Shown here in pieces: positions 52,917-61,602 of a DNA stretch of 64,000 nucleotides (position 1 is its first letter; every line of letters starts with the position of its first letter). The position numbers were made by a program, and so were the translations under genes. Location: NCBI GenBank assembly GCA_965208685.1, contig CBDBPL010000007.1, positions 186,001-250,000 of the forward strand. The letters run 5' to 3'. The notes below the pieces were generated by a model. It had not been told where the DNA came from and made no database searches. It was given only the letters and a program-made list of their open reading frames with translations. Source of the stretch: JAJEFO01 sp965208685 (GTDB taxonomy: Bacteria > Pseudomonadota > Alphaproteobacteria > Rhodobacterales > Rhodobacteraceae).

Positions 52917-53723
52917 TCAATACGCGCCCAAGTCGCCTCCCGAGGCGGCGGTGCCGCTCAACCTGCGGAAAGTGTCGACCGAGGCGCTGGCCGCCGAAGC
53001 AAGGTACCGCACGTCGCCCAGAATGGTGACCATGTCGTACCCCCACTCGATCCCGCGCATCGCGTATTTGGGTGATCCGCAATGGAGCGCTGCGTGAATG
53101 CCGGCATTCCTCGCTGCTTCGGCAATCCTCTTCTGCACGTCGATCATTTCGGGCTCCTCACGGTCGAGGCCGGGCGGAAGGCGCCCGCCCGAGACGCCGA
53201 GCGTCAGGTCTATGGGCCCGACATACAGCCCGTCGAGCCCGGGAGTTGCCGCGATCTCGTCGAGATTCCTGACGCCGTCGGCGGTCTCGATCATGGCGAT
53301 AGCAAGGATCTCCTCGTTTGCGGATTCTGTCGAGTAGCCTTGGAAGGCGAAGGCGGCACGGGTTGGACCGAAGCTGCGCTGCCCCTCGGGCGGGTATCTG
53401 AGAAAGCTCACGAATTCGGCCGCTTCCTCGCGCGAATTGATCATCGGGCAGATGATGCCCATCGCACCTGCATCAAGGTACTTCATGATGATGCCCGGCT
53501 CGCGCCAGGGCACACGCGCCAGGAGCGTCTTGCGTGACGCGCGCATGGCCTGGAGCATCGGCAGCGCTTCCGAATAGTCGAGTGCCCCGTGCTGCCCGTC
53601 GACCGTGAGCGAGTCGAAACCCTGCGCAGCCATGATTTCTGCAGTGAAAGGGCTGCCGATCGAGCACCATCCGTTCAGGACCGGGGCGCCACGGCCCCAG
53701 ACTTCCTTGAGTGCGTTCTTCAT
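52917..53723 (-). CDS. HpcH/HpaI aldolase family protein
   Basis: 268 residues. VLNGWCSIGSPFTAEIMAAQGF opens the TIM barrel; LTVDGQHGALDYS, metal-binding AIAMIETADGVRNLDEI (Glu) and GLYVGPIDLTLG (Asp) follow. Family members are class II aldolases that cleave 4-hydroxy-2-oxo acids or 2-keto-3-deoxy sugar acids to pyruvate and an aldehyde. It is 180 bases from an NMT1-type importer and near an iron-type alcohol dehydrogenase, so the group may serve uptake and breakdown of one compound; that is inference. Confidence 0.9.
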   Translation of the reverse strand: MKNALKEVWGRGAPVLNGWCSIGSPFTAEIMAAQGFDSLTVDGQHGALDYSEALPMLQAMRASRKTLLARVPWREPGIIMKYLDAGAMGIICPMINSREEAAEFVSFLRYPPEGQRSFGPTRAAFAFQGYSTESANEEILAIAMIETADGVRNLDEIAATPGLDGLYVGPIDLTLGVSGGRLPPGLDREEPEMIDVQKRIAEAARNAGIHAALHCGSPKYAMRGIEWGYDMVTILGDVRYLASAASASVDTFRRLSGTAASGGDLGAY

Positions 53724-53906
53724 GTTGTTCTCCCCGGAACCACTGTCCCATGCATCTCCAAGAGATCATGCGAGCGGCCGGTCCATGTCAATCAGATGTA
53801 GGTGCGGCGTCGACGATCTGTCCTGCGTGCCACGATCGATGATGCCTGCATCGGACATGAAGGCCGGGCTTGCCGGGAGGCCAGGTCTTGCAGGACTGGG
53901 CTGCGG

Positions 53907-54758
53907 TCACACTTCGCGAGTCAATGCGCTTTCATGCCATTTGCGAAGCATCAGGTGGCTTATCAACGAGGTGATCGCGAAGATTCCGATGCCAAGGATC
54001 GAAATCAGGATCAGCGCTGCATAGAGGCGTCCGAAGTTGAAGCGGTATGACGCTTCGAGCAATGTCGATGCGAGACCGAGCCCGGTGCCGGTCCGGCCGA
54101 TGACAAACTCGGCGACCACCGCGCCAATGAGAGCGAGTCCTCCGGCAATCCTGAGGCCGCCGAGGAAGTAGGGCAACGCTGACGGCGCAGCCAGGTAGCG
54201 AAGCCTTTGCCAACGCGTGGCCCCGTAGATCGTGAACAGGTCGTGCAGGTTGTGGTCGGCGGACTTGAGGCCTGTTGTCGTGTTGGACAGGATCGGGAAG
54301 AAGGCGACGATCCATGCGCACAGCAGTGCCGCGACGAAGGCGCTGTCCACGTAGATCTGCAGCAGGGGTGCGATGGCGACAACCGGTGTAACCTGAAGGA
54401 TCACGGCATAGGGAAAGAAGCTCATCTCCGCCCATCGCGACTGGGTGAAGGCAACGGCGAGGGAAACGCCGCCCGTCACGGCGAGAAAGAGCGCGAGGAT
54501 CGTCAGGCGCGAAGTGGTCAGCATAGCGGGCCAGAGCAGCGCCCAGTCCTCAATGATGGACTTGGCGACAGGAACCGGCCCCGGCAGCACGTAGTGGGGA
54601 ACGTCGTTCAGGGTCACGTAGAGATGCCAGGCAAGCAGGCTGAGCGCCATGACGAGGCTTGGGAGCGTCCACTTGGCAATGCGGTTGATCCGGTTGCGTC
54701 TTGCCCGGAGTTCCTCCTCCTTGTCCAGGGTAGGAACTGGGTCTTCGGGCGGGTTCAT
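53907..54758 (-). CDS. ABC transporter permease (SsuC/TauC-like, NMT1 importer)
   Basis: 283 residues with a charged N-terminus and six helices of the BPD_transp_1 type (for example WTLPSLVMALSLLAWHLYV, TILALFLAVTGGVSLAVAF). The EAA-like loop reads YGATRWQRLRYLAAPSALP. It overlaps the ATPase gene by four bases (ATGA). The set with the NMT1-type binding protein resembles importers for aliphatic sulfonates, nitrate, riboflavin or thiamine-precursor pyrimidines. Confidence 0.9.
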   Translation of the reverse strand: MNPPEDPVPTLDKEEELRARRNRINRIAKWTLPSLVMALSLLAWHLYVTLNDVPHYVLPGPVPVAKSIIEDWALLWPAMLTTSRLTILALFLAVTGGVSLAVAFTQSRWAEMSFFPYAVILQVTPVVAIAPLLQIYVDSAFVAALLCAWIVAFFPILSNTTTGLKSADHNLHDLFTIYGATRWQRLRYLAAPSALPYFLGGLRIAGGLALIGAVVAEFVIGRTGTGLGLASTLLEASYRFNFGRLYAALILISILGIGIFAITSLISHLMLRKWHESALTREV

Positions 54759-55528
54759 GCGACATCTCCCATGGCCACTCCCAACGCGTTCGACACGTCC
54801 CTTGTATGGGACGCATATTCGTTCGAGGTGCGGAAGTCGGCGTGGCGAGGATAGGGCGTATCTATGCCGAGCTCGCTGATGACCCGTCCGGGCCGCGCGG
54901 CCATGACGATGACGCGGTCTGAAAGGAAGACGCTTTCAAAAACCGAATGGGTGACGAAAATCACCGTGCAGCCCAGCGCGGCCTTCATCTCCAGCAGGTC
55001 GTTGTTCAGCTTGAAGCGGGTGATCTCGTCGAGTGCGGCGAAGGGTTCGTCCAGCAGAATCAGCCGCGGTCGCGTGACCATGGCGCGGGCAATTGAGACA
55101 CGCATTTTCATGCCGCCGGAGAGCTCGCGCGGGTGCGCGTCGCTGAATTCCGAGAGGCCGACGAGCTCGAGCACGGATTCGATGTCGTGCTGCGCCTCCG
55201 CGAATCTCCTTCCGCGAAGGCGATACGGCAGCCAGACGTTCTGGGAGACGGTCAGCCAGGGCATGAGCGTCGGTTCCTGGAACACGATGCCCAGATCGCC
55301 GGCGCCCCTCTCGCCGCTCCATTCGAGCCGACCGCTGGTCGGGTGAATGAGCCCGGCAATCAGCCTGAGGGCCGTTGACTTGCCGCAGCCCGAAGGGCCG
55401 AGCAGCGACAGGAAGTCGCCCCCGTTCACGGTCAGGTTCAGGTCCTTCAACGCCACCGTCTCGCCGCCGAAGGTCTTCTCGATGCGGGACATGGTCAGGA
55501 GGGGCTTGCGCCCGTGCCTCGCTGTCAT
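54755..55528 (-). CDS. ABC transporter ATP-binding protein (SsuB/TauB-like)
   Basis: 257 residues. Walker A GPSGCGKST, signature LSGGMKMRVSIARA, Walker B LILLDEPFAALD and FVTHSVFESVFLSDRV are those of the TauB/SsuB group. It sits between the permease gene (overlapping) and the binding-protein gene (19-base gap) in one minus-strand operon. Confidence 0.93.
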   Translation of the reverse strand: MTARHGRKPLLTMSRIEKTFGGETVALKDLNLTVNGGDFLSLLGPSGCGKSTALRLIAGLIHPTSGRLEWSGERGAGDLGIVFQEPTLMPWLTVSQNVWLPYRLRGRRFAEAQHDIESVLELVGLSEFSDAHPRELSGGMKMRVSIARAMVTRPRLILLDEPFAALDEITRFKLNNDLLEMKAALGCTVIFVTHSVFESVFLSDRVIVMAARPGRVISELGIDTPYPRHADFRTSNEYASHTRDVSNALGVAMGDVA

Positions 55529-55547
55529 GCGCCTCTCCGCGCCAAGG

Positions 55548-56546
55548 TCACTTCTTCAGGTCGATGCCGACACCCTTGCCCGTGAAGCTCGTGTCATATG
55601 CAGCCGACCAGTTGACGTCGCCGTCAATTACGCCAGCGGTGACCATCTTGTTGAAGAAGTCCTCGACCTTGGCATCCGTGATGACTCCAATTCCCATGGA
55701 CTCGGAATCGCCTGAATCCACGATGCCGTGCTCCTTCATCTTCGCGATGGCATATGCGATCTTGTCCGACGACATTTCGGGGTTCGCTTCCTGGATCAAC
55801 GCATTCGCGGCGGACGCGTCGCCGTAGAGATACGAGTACCACCCCTTGATGGAGCCATCGACGAAACACTGCACGACTTCAGGTCGTTCGGCGATGTCGT
55901 CGGCCATGGTTTCAACGGTCGTGGCGTAGGTGGAATAGCCTGCGTCCGCGATCAGGAACACGTTTGGCGTGAAGCCGCCCGTTTTCTCGACAAGGTACGG
56001 TTCGGACGACAGGTAGCCCTGCATTCCCTTGCGTCTGTCGGCCAGAAACGGCGCCGGATTGAAGGTATAGGGCTCGCGCTGCTCAGCGGTGAAGCCGTGG
56101 GCCGCCATCATCCACTGGTAGTAGCTTTGAAACCCGTTGTCGCCGATCAGGAGCGTGAGATTCTTGAGATCGTCCCAGCTTTCGGCCTCGCCGGGATGGG
56201 CAAGGATGACTTGCGGATGCTTCTGGAAGATGGCCGCCACCGCAACCACAGGCACGTTTTCCTTTGCTGCCGCGAACGCCTGCAAAAGGTCGCCGCCCAT
56301 GTGGAAGTCGATCCTGCCCGCAAGCATCAGCGCACGGTTGTTGATCTGTGGCCCTCCCGGCACGATCGTGACCTTGAGCCCGCACTCTTCATAAGTGCCG
56401 TCTGCAACGGCTTGGTAGAAGCCGCCATGCTCGGCTTGAGCAACCCAGTTGGTGCCGAAGCTGACTTCGGTTAGGTGGCTGCCCGCAAAGGCGGCACCGG
56501 ACGACGCCAGGACGGCCGTTGCGCAGGCTAGTGAGATTTTGGACAT
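55548..56546 (-). CDS. NMT1/THI5-like ABC transporter substrate-binding protein
   Basis: 332 residues with a signal peptide (MSKISLACATAVLASSGAAFA). The mature sequence SFGTNWVAQAEHGGFYQAVADGTYEECGL and VPGGPQINNRALMLAGRIDFHM is that of NMT1-type binding proteins (ThiY, SsuA, RibY relatives). A single long frame extends to 57380 but the part beyond 56546 lies antisense to the SRAP gene and is not real. It leads the importer operon. Ligand uncertain: a pyrimidine, flavin or small organic acid is possible. Confidence 0.9.
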   Translation of the reverse strand: MSKISLACATAVLASSGAAFAGSHLTEVSFGTNWVAQAEHGGFYQAVADGTYEECGLKVTIVPGGPQINNRALMLAGRIDFHMGGDLLQAFAAAKENVPVVAVAAIFQKHPQVILAHPGEAESWDDLKNLTLLIGDNGFQSYYQWMMAAHGFTAEQREPYTFNPAPFLADRRKGMQGYLSSEPYLVEKTGGFTPNVFLIADAGYSTYATTVETMADDIAERPEVVQCFVDGSIKGWYSYLYGDASAANALIQEANPEMSSDKIAYAIAKMKEHGIVDSGDSESMGIGVITDAKVEDFFNKMVTAGVIDGDVNWSAAYDTSFTGKGVGIDLKK

Positions 56547-56843
56547 GGTCGTCTCCAGGTTCTGGTTCTTGTTTCCCGATCCGGCAGGACGGGGATCGCC
56601 ACCCGAACGGGCAGGGTGCTTGCCCGCCCGCGTGCGGCTGCAGAACAAATAATGGCACTTGCTTGATTCGCACAGTGCAGAGGCGACCCCAATTGCGTGA
56701 GATTCGGCACTATCCAGGTACGTGCTGCGAGACTTCTTGCCGAAATGGCGAATGTAACGCAGATTCCGGCCTGCTGTTGCCGTGACGGTACAGACGCGAA
56801 TGAGGTGCTGTGGGTCGGCGGCCGCAGCAATTTCGAGGGCGCG

Positions 56844-57461
56844 ATGCCTGGACGCATGTTTCTGGAAAGGCCGCTGACGGATGTCGCGTTGGCACTCGGC
56901 ATCGACGATGTCCCAAAGAGCGAGTCTCCGCGCCGCAACATCTCTCCTGGCGAGGACGTGATCGTGTGCATCCCCGGGCACCGCTTCGAACGGATGAGAT
57001 GGGGGATGATTCCCGTAGGGCGCGTGAATGCACGTGGTCGTCCGGTGCTGGAAACGATCATCAATGCACGGAGCGAAACGGTGTTTGACAAGACCGCGTT
57101 CGAAGGAGTCGGACGAGCCGTGGTGCCCGCCGACGGCTGGTATGAGTGGACCGGCAAGGCACGCCGCAAGGAGGCTTGGCGCATCCGCCCGAAATCGGGC
57201 GAACTGCTCCTCTTTGCGGCGATCACGGATGTCTGGGAAGCGCCCGGCGGTCGGTTCGTGCATCAGGTCGCGACCGTGACCTGCGAGCCGTCTGCGGACG
57301 TGCGCGACGTCCATCACCGGATGGGCGTGCTGATAGCGGCGGACGCGCTGGAGACCTGGCTGCACGGGGAGGAACCCCAAGCGCGCGACCTGATGCGCCC
57401 GTTTCCGGATGGACGCCTGATCGTTGAACCCGCCGAAGACGTGGACTGGAATGGGCCGTAG
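56844..57461 (+). CDS. SOS response-associated peptidase (SRAP/YedK) family protein lacking Cys2
   Basis: 205 residues. The family residues are present: RRNISPGEDV (NIAP loop), MRWGMIPVGR, INARSETVFDK with the catalytic Glu, DGWYEWTG, and VHHRMGVLI with the active-site His. The N-terminus, however, reads M-P-G-R where YedK/HMCES begin M-C-G-R; Cys2 is the residue that crosslinks abasic sites in DNA and ssDNA after Met removal. No other start gives a Cys at position 2. The upstream in-frame stretch (56697-56843) holds Cys residues but no family motif. Either an inactive paralogue or a member with different chemistry. Confidence 0.83.
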   Translation: MPGRMFLERPLTDVALALGIDDVPKSESPRRNISPGEDVIVCIPGHRFERMRWGMIPVGRVNARGRPVLETIINARSETVFDKTAFEGVGRAVVPADGWYEWTGKARRKEAWRIRPKSGELLLFAAITDVWEAPGGRFVHQVATVTCEPSADVRDVHHRMGVLIAADALETWLHGEEPQARDLMRPFPDGRLIVEPAEDVDWNGP

Positions 57462-57470
57462 TCTCCGGAT

Positions 57471-58388
57471 TCACAGCAGTCCGGTACCGTCCTTGACCCT
57501 GCGATCCCGGTTCAGCAAGGACTCTCGAATGGCAATGAACGTTGCTGCGGCAATGATCAGGCAGCCTCCCAGGACGACCCAGATGTCGATGGCTTCATGG
57601 AACACGAAGAATCCGATGAGCACCGACCAGACGAGAGGCACGAAGGCAACCGGCTGGGTCACGCTCAACGGAGCGGCGGCAAACGACCTCGTCATCGTGT
57701 AGTGGCCGCAGGTCGCGAGGCAGGCAATCAGCATTATCCAGCCGACTTCGCCGGGGGTCGGCCAGCGCCAGACAGCAATCGCCAGAGGGAGGAGAAAGAT
57801 CGTCACGACGATCGACATCATCGCCACGATCACAGAGGCCGGAAGCTCGGCCGTCATTCGCTTTGCAAACAGGTAGCTGCCAGCGAGGCACATGGCCACG
57901 AGTATCATCGCAAGATGCCCGTCCGAGAGCTCCCGAAGCCCGGGCCTGAGGATCAGCAAGGCACCGAGGAACGCAATCCCGACCGCAACCAGCCGGCGAA
58001 TCGCTAGAGTTTCGCCTAGGAACAGCACGGCGCCAAGGGTCACGTAGACCGGGATCAGGTTATTCATTGCCGTGACCTCGGCAATGGTTATCCGGGTCAT
58101 GGCGTGGAACCAGAGGCAGACGCCAAGCGCATGCACGGTACCGCGCATCCCGATGAGCTGCCACTGCCGCCGACTAAGGCGCGTTCTGAGCAGAATTCCT
58201 GTCATGGGAGCCAGGAAGACCAGCCCGAATGCGAACCGCAGGAATGCGGACTCGGCTGCGGGAAGATCCGCCGCACCGTGCTTGACCGCTGCCGTCACTC
58301 CAACGAAGAGGATGCCGGTAAGGACCATCCACGCTATGCCCTCCAACGATCGCCGCGGGCTTTCGGAGGCGTAGGTCGGGCTGGCCAT
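57471..58388 (-). CDS. EamA (DMT superfamily) transporter
   Basis: 305 residues with ten predicted helices in two repeats of the EamA domain (for example IAWMVLTGILFVGVTAAVKHG, ALGVCLWFHAMTRITIAEVTAMNN, IMLIACLATCGHYTMTRSF). RhaT/YdcZ-like metabolite exporters belong here. The start codon overlaps the stop codon of ettA (TAATGG), so expression depends on ettA. Substrate unknown. Confidence 0.9.
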   Translation of the reverse strand: MASPTYASESPRRSLEGIAWMVLTGILFVGVTAAVKHGAADLPAAESAFLRFAFGLVFLAPMTGILLRTRLSRRQWQLIGMRGTVHALGVCLWFHAMTRITIAEVTAMNNLIPVYVTLGAVLFLGETLAIRRLVAVGIAFLGALLILRPGLRELSDGHLAMILVAMCLAGSYLFAKRMTAELPASVIVAMMSIVVTIFLLPLAIAVWRWPTPGEVGWIMLIACLATCGHYTMTRSFAAAPLSVTQPVAFVPLVWSVLIGFFVFHEAIDIWVVLGGCLIIAAATFIAIRESLLNRDRRVKDGTGLL

Positions 58389-60043
58389 TACCGCGCGAAT
58401 TTCTTGTACTTGATTCGCCTCGGTTCCACGGCACCCGGGCCGAGCCGCCGTTTCTTGTCTTCCTCATAGTCCTCGAAATTGCCCTCGAACCACTCCACGT
58501 GGGCTTCGTCCTCAAAGGCGAGCATGTGCGTGCAGATTCGGTCGAGGAAGAAGCGGTCGTGGGAGATGACCACCGCGCATCCGGCAAAGTCGACGAGGGC
58601 GTCCTCAAGGGCTCTCAGCGTTTCCACGTCGAGGTCGTTGGTCGGCTCGTCCAGCAGCAGGACGTTGCCTCCGGCCTTCAGGAGCTTTGCCATGTGGACG
58701 CGGTTGCGTTCGCCGCCCGACAGCATCCCGATCTTCTTTTGCTGATCTCCGCCCCGGAAATTGAATGCCGAACAGTAGGCACGGCTGTTCAGCCGGGCAT
58801 CACCGAGTTCGATGATCTCGGCACCTGCCGAGATTTCCTCCCAGACGGTCGCGCCGGCGTCCAGGTCGTCTCGGGACTGGTCGACATAGGCAAGCTGCAC
58901 GGTGTCGCCGAACTCGATGCCGCCGCCGTCGGGCTGCTCCTGGCCTGCAAGCAACCGGAACAGCGTGGTCTTTCCGGCGCCGTTCGGGCCGATGACGCCG
59001 ACGATTCCTCCGGGCGGCAGGCTGAAGGACAGGTCTTCGATCAGGAGCTTCTCGCCCATGGCCTTCTTGAGACCGTTCACCTCGATCACCTTTGAACCGA
59101 GACGCGGACCGTTCGGGATGATGATCTGGGCTCGCGCGAGCTTTTCTCTCTCGGAGCGGGCCGCGAGTTCGCTGTAGGCGTTGATCCGGGCTTTCTGCTT
59201 TGCCTGGCGCGCCTTCGCGCTCTGGCGGATCCATTCGAGTTCGCGTTCAAGCGTCTTCTGGTGTGCACGATCTTCCCGGGCCTCTTGTGCGAGGCGCCTG
59301 GCCTTTTGCTCAAGCCAGGCAGAGTAGTTGCCCTCGTAGGGAATGCCACGACCGCGGTCGAGCTCGAGAATCCATCCAGTGATGTCGTCCAGGAAGTACC
59401 GGTCGTGCGTGACGATGAGGCAGGTGCCCTTGTAGTTGATGAGGTGCTGCTGGAGCCAAGCGACGGTTTCGGCATCGAGATGGTTGGTCGGCTCGTCAAG
59501 CAGGAGCATGTCCGGAGCTTCAAGGAGAAGCCTGCAAATCGCGACGCGGCGCTTCTCGCCGCCGGATAGCGAGTCGACCTCTGCGTCGTCCGCAGGACAG
59601 CGCAGGGCCTCCATCGCAACATCGATCTGGGCGTCGAGGTCCCAGAGGTTCCGGGAGTCGATCTCGTCCTGAAGTTGCGCCATTTCCTCGGCGGTGTCTT
59701 CAGAGTAGTTCATTGCGAGTTCGTTGAAGCGATCGAGCCTGGCCTTTTTCTCCGCAACGCCCTGCATCACGTTCTCGCGGACGTTGAGGGAGTCGTCCAG
59801 CTGGGGCTCCTGCGGCAGGTATCCGACACGGATGCCGTCGGCCGCCCAGGCTTCTCCCGTGAAGTCCTTGTCGAGTCCGGCCATGATTCGCATCAGGGTC
59901 GACTTGCCAGCGCCGTTGACGCCCACGACGCCGATCTTGACGCCCGGAAGAAAGGAGAGGCGGATGTTCTCGAGGCATTTTCGGTTGCCCGGAAGCGCCT
60001 TGGACACTCCGTCCATGTGGTAGACGAACTGATGAGCCTTCAT
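58388..60043 (-). CDS. ettA: Energy-dependent translational throttle protein EttA (ABC-F)
   Basis: 551 residues with two ABC domains and no membrane segments. N-terminal Walker A VNGAGKST, signature LSGGEKRR and Walker B LLLDEPTNHLD; the C-terminal copy has GPNGAGKTT, LSGGERNRVHMAKLL and LLLDEPTNDLD. The linker (REDRAHQKTLERELEWIRQS) is the P-site tRNA interaction motif region of ABC-F proteins. It gates the first peptide bond in response to the ATP/ADP ratio on the ribosome. Length is right for EttA. Confidence 0.95.
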   Translation of the reverse strand: MKAHQFVYHMDGVSKALPGNRKCLENIRLSFLPGVKIGVVGVNGAGKSTLMRIMAGLDKDFTGEAWAADGIRVGYLPQEPQLDDSLNVRENVMQGVAEKKARLDRFNELAMNYSEDTAEEMAQLQDEIDSRNLWDLDAQIDVAMEALRCPADDAEVDSLSGGEKRRVAICRLLLEAPDMLLLDEPTNHLDAETVAWLQQHLINYKGTCLIVTHDRYFLDDITGWILELDRGRGIPYEGNYSAWLEQKARRLAQEAREDRAHQKTLERELEWIRQSAKARQAKQKARINAYSELAARSEREKLARAQIIIPNGPRLGSKVIEVNGLKKAMGEKLLIEDLSFSLPPGGIVGVIGPNGAGKTTLFRLLAGQEQPDGGGIEFGDTVQLAYVDQSRDDLDAGATVWEEISAGAEIIELGDARLNSRAYCSAFNFRGGDQQKKIGMLSGGERNRVHMAKLLKAGGNVLLLDEPTNDLDVETLRALEDALVDFAGCAVVISHDRFFLDRICTHMLAFEDEAHVEWFEGNFEDYEEDKKRRLGPGAVEPRRIKYKKFAR

Positions 60044-60597
60044 TGGGGAGGTCTCCGTTCAGCGATTCCGAGTGGATGTAGCCTGATGGTCGAGGCGGCG
60101 CAATTGGCGCTGGCCAAGCTTCCTCGATCCAGGCTTTCGTCCGGATTGTCGCTGCGTACGCGTTGGCAAGATCGCAGTCCAGGCATGGTCTCGGCACGCC
60201 GTGCACAGCTGCGCATTCACGTGATGGCCCGCAAGGCGAAGGAACGCTGCGGATAACCGAGGAGGGCGGACAGTGAAGCGGGCTCCGGGCCATGCTCTCC
60301 TTGGCCTGCCGCTTCACATTCCGATATGTGCCGGTGCATACGGGTGCGGGCGTCCAATCCGTGAGGGGACTGCCATCTCGGACGCAAGCGCCTGCGCATG
60401 GGGATCGCGAAGGCCACGGATGAATGGCCAGTGCATTTGCCTCACAGGCAAGAAGGTTGCGTCGGACAAGAGGAATGCAGGAGGAATCGGGCCATGATCA
60501 AGGGCAACGCCGTCGGAAACCGGCGTGGACCTGGCGGTAGCGGGACTCATGCGCCGCGGACATTTCCGGCGTCTGCTTCGGGTGAGGGACAAGCGTG
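60044..60597. other. Intergenic stretch between ettA and the PLP-enzyme gene
   Basis: About 550 bases without a supportable gene. Short frames on both strands have no family resemblance and no good ribosome site. No tRNA or repeat is visible. It must contain the promoters of the divergent ettA and PLP-enzyme genes, but I see no clear motif. Confidence 0.45.
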
Positions 60598-61602
60598 ATG
60601 CCGCGCAATGACGAGCATCGGAAGCTGAAAATCGTCCTAGATCCGACACCGTTGGCGGCGTCAGAAAGATTGTCTGAGCTGTTGGGGGTCGAGCTGTTCA
60701 TCAAGCGGGATGATCTTGCAGGACCGACCCTTGGCGGAAACAAGGCGCGGCAGCTGGAGTACTATTTTGGCGCGGCAATGTCTGAAGGCGCAGATGCGAT
60801 CCTTATCACTGGGGCGGTGCAGTCAAACTTCGCCCGACTGGCGGTGGCGGTTGCGCGGGCACAGGGAATGCACCCGATCGTGCAGTTGGAAGACCGTGTC
60901 CCGGGCAAACCGCGCCGGTACCGAGAGTCCGGCAACGTGGTTCTTTCGCGGCTCATGGGCGCCGAGATCATGACTTATCCCCAGGGTGAGGACGAGGCCG
61001 GCGCAGATGCTGCGCTCCAAGAGCGGGCCGAAGCGCTCAAGGCCGAGGGTCGCCGACCATATGTCATTCATCTCTCGGAAGGTCATCCACCGCTCGGTGC
61101 GCTTGGCTACGTGGATGCGGCCAAGGAGACTCTCGATCAGAAGAACGACTTCGACGTCTTCGTGGTCGCCTCGGGAAGCGGTTCAACGCATGCGGGGCTG
61201 CTCGCCGGACTTAGAGGTGCGGGTTCTGGCGCGCGGGTCATTGGAAGCTGCGTCCGGCGCAGCGCTGCTGAGCAAGGCCCGCGTGTCGGTCGAACCGTGA
61301 AGCGGCTGGAAATGCTCTATCCGGGGGCGGCAAGCGTTGCCGAAGCTGACATTCGCGTCTGGGACGGCGCCTTGACGCCGGGATATGGCCAGCTTGGTCC
61401 TCCTGGCATTGAGGCGATGAAGATCATGGCCAAACACGAAGGCCTGATGCTGGATCCAGTCTACACCGCCAAGAGCTTTGCTGCCGTACTGGCGCTTGTC
61501 CGATGCGGAGAAGTCACGAGAGGCAGCCGTGTCTGTTTCGTGCATACCGGCGGGCTTGCCGCTCTATTTGCCTACGAAGACGTCATCGCGTCAATGCTTT
61601 GA
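60598..61602 (+). CDS. PLP-dependent D-cysteine desulfhydrase / L-cysteate sulfo-lyase (CuyA-like)
   Basis: 334 residues of the tryptophan-synthase-beta fold. The PLP lysine lies in GPTLGGNKARQLEYYF, with FIKRDDLAG before it; GAVQSNFARLAVAVA follows, with Phe where D-cysteine desulfhydrases and ACC deaminases have His after QSN. The C-terminus has VCFVHTGGLAALFAYED. Cysteate lyases and other sulfur-amino-acid beta-eliminating enzymes are in this branch. ATG 60598 is chosen over GTG 60595. The 3' end overlaps the convergent LysR gene by 31 bases. Confidence 0.85.
   Translation: MPRNDEHRKLKIVLDPTPLAASERLSELLGVELFIKRDDLAGPTLGGNKARQLEYYFGAAMSEGADAILITGAVQSNFARLAVAVARAQGMHPIVQLEDRVPGKPRRYRESGNVVLSRLMGAEIMTYPQGEDEAGADAALQERAEALKAEGRRPYVIHLSEGHPPLGALGYVDAAKETLDQKNDFDVFVVASGSGSTHAGLLAGLRGAGSGARVIGSCVRRSAAEQGPRVGRTVKRLEMLYPGAASVAEADIRVWDGALTPGYGQLGPPGIEAMKIMAKHEGLMLDPVYTAKSFAAVLALVRCGEVTRGSRVCFVHTGGLAALFAYEDVIASML

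Noticed and set aside
56547..57380. In-frame extension of the NMT1-type binding-protein gene to 57380
   Set aside because: The extra part is antisense to the SRAP gene and would bury the signal peptide inside the protein.
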